Source: CAZDBA01 sp964503615 (GTDB lineage Bacteria; Planctomycetota; Planctomycetia; Pirellulales; Pirellulaceae). Taken from it: 8,975 nt of DNA. The translations under genes were made by a program, and so were the position numbers. Of the stretch, positions 1 to 5,528 are shown one piece after another (position 1 is the first letter of the stretch; each line of letters begins with the position of its first letter). The notes under the pieces are model-generated. The model was given only the letters and a program-made list of their open reading frames with translations, was not told the origin of the DNA and made no database searches. Location of the stretch: the NCBI GenBank assembly GCA_964503615.1, contig CAZDBA010000183.1:1-8975 (forward strand), given 5' to 3'.

Positions 1-123
1 GGGGCGAGCAACAGCGTTCCTCTTACATTTGTCGAATCTCAATTGATCAATGAAACCGCTCGGGTGAGCTGTAGAAATCTGGCGAATCCCACTACTATAG
101 AATCAGTGCTTGTCTCGCCTTAA
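1..123 (+). CDS. 3' end of an unidentified gene (partial)
   Basis: Reading from base 1, 40 sense codons run without interruption to a TAA at 121-123, while the other two plus-strand frames stop within about the first 50 bases. The tail ends in the residues TTIESVLVSP. It is mixed polar and hydrophobic with no low-complexity run, which fits the C-terminus of a folded protein cut by the window edge. I do not recognise a family and no catalytic motif is visible. The stop is followed by a hairpin and a palindromic repeat element, as expected at the end of a transcription unit. Forty open codons can occur by chance, so this is only a moderate call. Confidence 0.42.
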   Translation, partial: GASNSVPLTFVESQLINETARVSCRNLANPTTIESVLVSP

Positions 124-133
124 GTTGGAACCA

Positions 134-152
134 GCATGCTTCCGGCAGCATG
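134..152. repeat. Short hairpin downstream of the partial gene
   Basis: The arms CATGCT (136-141 region) and AGCATG (147-152 region) are reverse complements around a short GC-rich loop, about ten bases after the TAA at 123. There is no T-run after it, so it is a poor match to an intrinsic terminator. The nine bases AGCATGCTT at 133-141 recur at 223-231 inside the next palindromic element, so the hairpin may belong to the same repeat family. Confidence 0.35.
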
Positions 153-168
153 TTCCCGGCTAAAGCCC

Positions 169-292
169 ATACTGCTCAATCGAGAGTATTTTTCAGAGGG
201 TGCCACGCTCACGCGCAGCTTGAGCATGCTTACGCTTCGCGTAAACATGGCACCCAGAATCCGCGAGAAATGAAATGTCGATTGAGCAGTAT
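169..292. repeat. Nested palindromic intergenic element (REP/MITE-like)
   Basis: The outer arms are a perfect 15-bp inverted repeat: ATACTGCTCAATCGA at 169-183 and its reverse complement at 278-292. Inside lies a second perfect pair, GGGTGCCA at 198-205 and TGGCACCC at 248-255. Within that are two smaller stems: GCTCA/TGAGC (207-211 and 221-225), and TTACGC/GCGTAA (230-235 and 239-244) closing a TTC loop. The last is flanked by CATG on both sides (225-228 and 246-249). Some inner stems share bases, so they are alternatives rather than all forming at once. No transposase frame is present, so if mobile it is non-autonomous. It lies just upstream of the sulfotransferase-like gene, and CTAAAGCC occurs next to both ends (160-167 and 297-304). 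The palindromic structure is seen directly; the repeat-family assignment is inference. Confidence 0.6.
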
Positions 293-331
293 TGGACTAA
301 AGCCGGTACTACGAACAAACATCACATGATT

Positions 332-335
332 GGAG
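332..335 (+). promoter_or_regulatory. Ribosome binding site deciding the TTG start at 345
   Basis: GGAG lies nine bases before the TTG at 345, and an in-frame TAG at 339-341 bars any longer start. It is the clearest Shine-Dalgarno sequence in the window. The alternative ATG at 381 has only a distant AGG in front of it. Confidence 0.45.
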
Positions 336-344
336 ATTTAGATT

Positions 345-1112
345 TTGCCTTTGCGAACCCTTTTAGGTCGTCGCGCTACAATGCCACCTTCGACGGGCTT
401 GGTGGTACATGCTTTGCACAAATCGGCATCCATGTTTCTCTACAAGTTCTTTTGTGATTTGTGCGAGCGACTTGATTGCCCATTCCATTCGATCCACAAC
501 AGGCCCGCAAACGACGCATCGGTTCCGAAATCTATCGGTCACAGTTTTGTGCTTTGCCCCGTTCGGAGCTTCAATTGCAACTCTTATCAATTCTCTCAAC
601 TGGATCAGGTTCGCTACTTGTTGCAAATACGAGACCCGCGCGACATCCTTGTTTCAGAGTATTTTTCGTTGGGCTGGTTGCATACGAGCAAGAATTGGTC
701 TGAAGAAGCGCTGCAACGGCGGGAAAAAATTCAAAACATGTCGATCGACGAATTTGTTTTGCAAGAACCGCATGGAAAAACGCCTCTGTTGGAACGATAC
801 CTCCCTGCTTTAGAGCTTACCGAGGGAACGAATGTCCGCTTTGTAAAGTATGAAACGCTTGTGACTCGATTTCCTGAGTGGCTTGAAAATGTGCTCGACC
901 TGCTGGGCTTGAGCGATGAGAAACGTTTGAAACAAAAGCTCCTACAACGCTACCGAGACGAATTCCAACTGGACGAAAGTGACAATCACAAGCGAAACAT
1001 TCTACCGGGTGACCACAAAGAAAAACTCAAGCCAGAAACGATCCAGAAACTTGACCAGCGGTTTCAAGCAGTCTTGCAACGTTTCGATTACAAGCTCAGT
1101 GGAACGTCTTGA
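345..1112 (+). CDS. Sulfotransferase-family protein
   Basis: This is a 255-residue PAPS-dependent sulfotransferase-like protein, expected to move a sulfuryl group from 3'-phosphoadenosine 5'-phosphosulfate to an acceptor that cannot be named from sequence. The 5'-phosphosulfate loop is visible as HKSASMFLYKFF (residues 25-36), following a short beta strand. The 3'-phosphate motif is RDPRDILVSEYFS (96-108) with the typical Arg and Ser. The segment RFVKYETLV (165-173) matches the usual strand before the last helices, and RNILPGDHKEKL (217-228) matches the C-terminal phosphate-binding loop, with His where many members have Trp. The length suits the compact bacterial forms. I see no signal peptide, so it is probably cytosolic. 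I chose the TTG at 345 because of a GGAG nine bases upstream; ATG at 381 (residue 13) also leaves all motifs intact. The gene stands alone between a palindromic element and the sensor gene, with 224 bp to the latter, so an operon with it is unlikely. The family call is fairly sure, the substrate unknown. Confidence 0.8.
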   Translation: MPLRTLLGRRATMPPSTGLVVHALHKSASMFLYKFFCDLCERLDCPFHSIHNRPANDASVPKSIGHSFVLCPVRSFNCNSYQFSQLDQVRYLLQIRDPRDILVSEYFSLGWLHTSKNWSEEALQRREKIQNMSIDEFVLQEPHGKTPLLERYLPALELTEGTNVRFVKYETLVTRFPEWLENVLDLLGLSDEKRLKQKLLQRYRDEFQLDESDNHKRNILPGDHKEKLKPETIQKLDQRFQAVLQRFDYKLSGTS

Positions 1113-1137
1113 GCTTGCGGTTTCCATCTGTGAATTG

Positions 1138-1156
1138 AAAGCCACTATTCGGCTTT
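1138..1156 (+). terminator. Weak hairpin after the sulfotransferase gene
   Basis: AAAGCC (1138-1143) and GGCTTT (1151-1156) form a six-base-pair stem about 25 bases after the TGA at 1110-1112. It is followed by an A-rich rather than a T-rich run, so it is not a classical intrinsic terminator on the plus strand. It may be a weak terminator or an RNA-stabilising hairpin. Confidence 0.25.
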
Positions 1157-1188
1157 AGAAAAAAAATCTAATTTCTGGTGGTGCCAGT

Positions 1189-1203
1189 CGTTACATGTAA
1201 ACG
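1189..1203. promoter_or_regulatory. Dyad-symmetric site upstream of the ammonium sensor gene
   Basis: TTACATGTAA at 1191-1200 is a perfect ten-base palindrome. It is flanked by CG on both sides if one extra A at 1201 is allowed. It sits about 135 bp before the ATG at 1337, a plausible place for a dimeric regulator. It does not match the NtrC or NtcA consensus sequences I know, and I find no convincing sigma-54 or sigma-70 promoter around it. Regulatory function is inference from position and symmetry. Confidence 0.25.
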
Positions 1204-1336
1204 AATTACAGAATCAGATTTCCTGTCTACTTGCGACCTTTCCTTTTGGATAAGGCTAACTGGCGGCAAAAGTTATGAATGATAGTCATCCTTGCACGGA
1301 TGTACGCACATAACGGATTTGTCAAACGGTTATGCC

Positions 1337-4300
1337 ATGGAAATTCTCGCTCCCGAACAATTGGAAATTGGATTCGTTCTCGGCTGCGCTGCAATCGTGT
1401 TTCTGATGCAAGCCGGATTTTGCTTGTTGGAAAGCGGTTTGGTGCAGTCAAAGAACAGCATCAACGTCGCAATCAAAAACGTACTGGATTGCTCGCTTGC
1501 CATGTTGCTGTTTGTGGGTGTTGGCGGGTCTATCATGTTTGGCGCGTCTAACAGCGGTTGGTTCGGTACACCGTTTAGTGTGGATTTTACCAGCGACCCA
1601 GGCTTGCTTACCTTTTTGCTCTTTCAACTGGTTTTTTGTAGTGCTGCGACAACCATTATCAGTGGAGCGATTGCCGAGCGAGCTCGATTAGTCACTTATC
1701 TATTCATCGTGTTGGCGGTATCTGGAATCGTCTATCCTGTTTTCGGCCATTGGGCTTGGGGTGGAGTGTTACCCGGTACCGAACAAGGTTGGTTGGCTAA
1801 GTTGGGATTCGTCGATTGGGCTGGCGGTGCTGTGGTCCATATTGTCGGTGGTTTTGCGGCGCTGGCAGCGATCCAAGTGATAGGAAGCCGACGGAACTTA
1901 GGTAATAATTCGCTCACTGGCGGATACAGCTTGACCCTTGCGATTCTCGGATGTTTCCTACTTTGGTTTGGGTGGTGGGGGTTCAACGGTGGCAGTGGAC
2001 TCGCGATCACTGATTCTCTTCCGCTTGTCATATTGAACACAAATTTGGGCGCAATGGCTGGAGGACTGACCGCCTCGCTTTATTCCGTTCTGGTTCACAA
2101 AAAAGTAAAAGTGTTTCCGATGATTACGGGAGTCCTGGCCGGGCTGGTTACCGTTACTCCCTCTTGCCATGCTCTCAGCGTTCATTTTGCAGCTTTGGCG
2201 GGTGCACTGGGTTCGATCCTTGCCCTGTTGAGCACTTCTCTGTTGAAAAAGTTGGGGCTGGATGATGCAGTGGGTGCTTTTCAAGTTCACGGAGTTGCTG
2301 GTGTCTGGGGCATTTTAGCCTTTGGATTATTCGCCCCGGAATCAGAATTACCTTCCGGTGATCGGCTAACACAGATCGGAATCCAATCACTTGGCGCGTT
2401 TGCGGCGGCTGCGTTTAGTTACTTGGCCGTGTTTAGTACTTTGCACTTCCTGAAAATTTTCATGCGTTTGCGAGTTACGGAAGAAGAAGAAAAAATTGGT
2501 CTAAACGTCGTCGAGCATGGTGCCTCCAACGCAGTCACCGATTTACTTTTTGACATCAACAAACACAGTCAAACAGGGGATTTTTCACAGAATATCTCTG
2601 CAGATGTTCACACCGAAGTTGGGCAGATTGCAACGCAATACAATAAAGTTATCAGCCGTGTCCGGGATGAGATTGCCGATCGAGAGCAGTCAAACGTCTG
2701 GCTGGAGAACGAACGTCTGCGCATGAAATCACTATTGGACAATGTGGGGGTTGGCATCTATCAGTTAACACCCGAAGGAATAATCAGCTCGGCCAATCCT
2801 GCGTTGTTAGAGCTGTTAGGGTATCAATCGTTGAGCGATATCGTCGCGGCCCAAGAGGAAAATGATTGTCTGGTTCCTTGGCACACCTGTGAAGAAGCTG
2901 CCAGCGCAATCAAAGAGGGGTTCGAAAGCGGGCGTGTTGTAAAAGAGATTGAATCGAACATTCGTAGCGTTCAAGGCAAACAAGCGTGGGTGCTGGAGAA
3001 CTTGGTACCGGTTCGTGAACAAGACGGAAATTTGGTGTGTTGGTTGGGAACGGTGTATGACATCTCTCAGCAAAAGCGTGCGACCCTGGCAGAAATCGAG
3101 ATTGCGAAAGCCAAGAGCGAGGCCAAAGGAGAGTTTCTGGCCAGTATGAGTCACGAAATCCGTACGCCGCTCAATGGTGTGATCGGGATGTTGGATCTGT
3201 TGGACGCCTCCATTTTAAAACCCAAAGAACAGAACTTTGTATCGATCGCCAAGACAAGTGCGGGATCGCTACTTTCTTTGATTAACGACATCCTGGACTT
3301 TTCCAAGATCGAATCTGGACACATGGAGCTGGAGGCGATCAACTACGATGTGCGAGATTTGATTGAACAAACTGCTGAGCAATTTGCATATCATGCCCAC
3401 GTGAAGCACTTGGACATGAATTGCTCGGTTTCTGATCAGTTGCCTTATCTTATGGTCGGTGACCCAGAACGGTTGCGACAGGTTATCGTCAACTTATTAA
3501 ACAATGCGATCAAGTTCACGGAAACCGGCGAAGTTAATTTGACTGCGACGCGTCGTGGCGACACCATGCGAATCTCAGTCAAAGACACTGGAATTGGTAT
3601 GGATTCAGCAACTCAGGCCAAGTTGTTCCAGTCGTTCACACAAGCCGACGCCTCTACGACTCGAAAGTATGGTGGTACTGGACTGGGACTGGCAATCAGT
3701 TGGCAGTTGGTCGATTTGATGGGCGGTAGGATCAATGTCGAAAGTACTCCAGGTATCGGATCTGAATTTTGGTTCGAAATAGCGTTGGAGATCGTAGAAG
3801 ACAACTCGCCCACCGAATTAGAGGCGCAACAGCTCCTGGAGCGCTTGCCCGATGTCCGAGTCTTCATCGTTGATGACAATTCAACAAACTGTGAAATTCT
3901 TTGCAACCAGTTCAATAATTGGGGACTAAACGCGTCTGTTTGCAAAGATTCTACGTTAGTCGTTGATCGCATGCTGGTTGCGGAACGCATCGGTCGACCG
4001 TTCGACTTGTTAGTCCTGGATTACTGCATGCCGGACATGAATGGACGCGACGTAGCAATCGCAATGCAACAGCACCCGGTGCTGAAGGATATTAAAATCA
4101 TTCTGTTGTCCAGCAACTACGAATTGCTTTCAGAAGCTCAGATGAGTCAGCTTGGAATCAGCGCCGCCATTAGCAAGCCTGCTCGGCAGAGCCGATTGCT
4201 GGATACAGTAATGAGCTTGCTTCATGAAAAGTTCTGTATTACCGATAGTCTTCCTGAGAAATCCAGTGATTCAGGATCGGAGAACACAAATCGGTCGCAG

Positions 4301-5461
4301 GCTAGCCCGAATTTAGCAGCAGATTTTACTTCCACTGACGCGATTGCTGACAACAGAGGGTCCACAAAACCAATCGAAAGGGACGTACCTAACCGGCGCA
4401 AGACAGACCAATCTTCTGAAATTCAGACAGAACCAAATAACCAAACACTCCCTGCAACGCCAACACAAAAGATTACTGTATTCAAAAATCAGGAATCGCC
4501 AAATTGTTTCCAAGAGGAGATGACCACCAACTCCGTAACCGACTTGAGTGAAACAACGCGAATTGCAGCCGATGTTTTGATTATCGAAGATAATTTTGTT
4601 AATCGAATTGTTGCGCAAAAAATGATTGCTGAATTTGGCCTGAGTTCTGACTTTGCTTCTGATGGTAAGGAAGGCGTCGAAAAAGTTAAGACCAACAACT
4701 ACCGGTTGGTCTTGATGGACGGTCACATGCCTGTAATGGATGGTCTGACGGCGACCAAGGAAATCAGGCGTTGGGAATCGCAACAGTTTGGCGGTTCCAA
4801 GCGAATCCCGATCGTGGCTTTGACCGCAAATGTGGTCCAAGGAGTCCGGCAGGACTGTTTTGATGCAGGCATGGACGATTACCTGTGCAAACCAATTACG
4901 ATCGCCAGTTTGCGAAGGGTCGTCGAAAAGTTTGTCACAAAAGATTTCAACCGAATTGGGCACGGACTGGAACAGTTCCAATCTGCCAAAGCGCCTACAG
5001 AAGTTTTGGAATCGGTCGTTCCTGAGAGGCCATTTCCCGCCACGCTTTTAGAGCAATCGAAAGATGGCCATTTTGTCCCAACTCAGGTTACCACCGGTTC
5101 GGAATCCGACAGAAACTTGATTCACATTGAAAAACTCAAACAGCAATGTTCAGGTGACGACGAATTCGCCTTGCAGATTCTTCAAATCATGAACCAAACG
5201 CTGCCCGGGCAGATTAAAGAATTGGAATCAGCTAACGCCAGAAAAGATTTTGGCCGAATGGCCCAGTTGGCCCATCAGGTCAAAGGAGCCGCATCAGATA
5301 GCTGTCTGGTTTCCGTTTTTGAATCTGCAGCCAGCGTGGAAGACCTTGCCCGAAGCAAGGACTCCGAGCAGTTGCAAGATTCATTCGAGATGTTGCGAGA
5401 CAAAGTTTATGCCACGCTCGACTCACTGCAATCCCTATTGGACCTTGCTGATACCAACTGA
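1337..5461 (+). CDS. Ammonium transporter-sensor hybrid histidine kinase (Amt-PAS-HK-REC-REC-HPt)
   Basis: This 1374-residue inner-membrane protein is predicted to sense, and perhaps transport, ammonium and to signal by a His-Asp-His phosphorelay. Residues 1-395 are a complete Amt domain with about 11 membrane segments. Residues matching the E. coli AmtB pore are present: F96, F100, W141 and S220 (recruitment site), D160, F216, and the twin histidines H168 and H318. The domain ends in the family tail EEEEKIGLNVVEHG. Residues 396-458 resemble a HAMP-like linker (GDFSQ, then TEVGQIATQYN). PAS spans about 461-580. HisKA carries H606 in SMSHEIRTPLNG; HATPase_c has N719/N722/N723, DTGIGM (750-755) and GGTGLGL (779-785). 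REC1 (840-962) has D846, D847, D895 and K947. A polar Ser/Thr/Asn-rich linker (965-1076) precedes REC2 (1078-1198; E1084, D1085, D1128, T1163, K1185). HPt (1260-1372) has H1313 in HQVKG. I chose ATG 1337 over the TTG at 1292 because it starts just before membrane segment 1; neither has a clear Shine-Dalgarno. Amt-kinase fusions are known, notably Amt5 of Kuenenia stuttgartiensis. The downstream REC-GGDEF-EAL gene is the likely partner. Confidence 0.95.
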   Translation: MEILAPEQLEIGFVLGCAAIVFLMQAGFCLLESGLVQSKNSINVAIKNVLDCSLAMLLFVGVGGSIMFGASNSGWFGTPFSVDFTSDPGLLTFLLFQLVFCSAATTIISGAIAERARLVTYLFIVLAVSGIVYPVFGHWAWGGVLPGTEQGWLAKLGFVDWAGGAVVHIVGGFAALAAIQVIGSRRNLGNNSLTGGYSLTLAILGCFLLWFGWWGFNGGSGLAITDSLPLVILNTNLGAMAGGLTASLYSVLVHKKVKVFPMITGVLAGLVTVTPSCHALSVHFAALAGALGSILALLSTSLLKKLGLDDAVGAFQVHGVAGVWGILAFGLFAPESELPSGDRLTQIGIQSLGAFAAAAFSYLAVFSTLHFLKIFMRLRVTEEEEKIGLNVVEHGASNAVTDLLFDINKHSQTGDFSQNISADVHTEVGQIATQYNKVISRVRDEIADREQSNVWLENERLRMKSLLDNVGVGIYQLTPEGIISSANPALLELLGYQSLSDIVAAQEENDCLVPWHTCEEAASAIKEGFESGRVVKEIESNIRSVQGKQAWVLENLVPVREQDGNLVCWLGTVYDISQQKRATLAEIEIAKAKSEAKGEFLASMSHEIRTPLNGVIGMLDLLDASILKPKEQNFVSIAKTSAGSLLSLINDILDFSKIESGHMELEAINYDVRDLIEQTAEQFAYHAHVKHLDMNCSVSDQLPYLMVGDPERLRQVIVNLLNNAIKFTETGEVNLTATRRGDTMRISVKDTGIGMDSATQAKLFQSFTQADASTTRKYGGTGLGLAISWQLVDLMGGRINVESTPGIGSEFWFEIALEIVEDNSPTELEAQQLLERLPDVRVFIVDDNSTNCEILCNQFNNWGLNASVCKDSTLVVDRMLVAERIGRPFDLLVLDYCMPDMNGRDVAIAMQQHPVLKDIKIILLSSNYELLSEAQMSQLGISAAISKPARQSRLLDTVMSLLHEKFCITDSLPEKSSDSGSENTNRSQASPNLAADFTSTDAIADNRGSTKPIERDVPNRRKTDQSSEIQTEPNNQTLPATPTQKITVFKNQESPNCFQEEMTTNSVTDLSETTRIAADVLIIEDNFVNRIVAQKMIAEFGLSSDFASDGKEGVEKVKTNNYRLVLMDGHMPVMDGLTATKEIRRWESQQFGGSKRIPIVALTANVVQGVRQDCFDAGMDDYLCKPITIASLRRVVEKFVTKDFNRIGHGLEQFQSAKAPTEVLESVVPERPFPATLLEQSKDGHFVPTQVTTGSESDRNLIHIEKLKQQCSGDDEFALQILQIMNQTLPGQIKELESANARKDFGRMAQLAHQVKGAASDSCLVSVFESAASVEDLARSKDSEQLQDSFEMLRDKVYATLDSLQSLLDLADTN

Positions 5462-5528
5462 AAACTAACAAACCTGTCAAACACGTCAGCGAGTCTGTTC
5501 AGCCGATTCGCCAGCGCACTTTTACCTT

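Noticed and set aside
275..457. 60-codon plus-strand frame overlapping the palindrome arm and the sulfotransferase start
   Set aside because: It overlaps a gene with clear motifs in another frame and shows no protein-like pattern of its own.
1231..1279. Possible sigma-70 promoter (TTGCGA or TTGGAT with downstream AT-rich hexamers)
   Set aside because: The -10 candidates match poorly or the spacing is outside the usual range.
1292..1336. TTG start giving 15 more residues on the ammonium sensor
   Set aside because: No Shine-Dalgarno precedes it and the added residues do not resemble an Amt N-terminus or signal peptide; ATG 1337 sits just before membrane segment 1.
4313..4981. Minus-strand open frame of 222 codons
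   Set aside because: It lies wholly inside the sensor kinase gene, opposite the linker and REC2, whose plus-strand product has clear domain motifs; the minus-strand product shows no recognisable motif.
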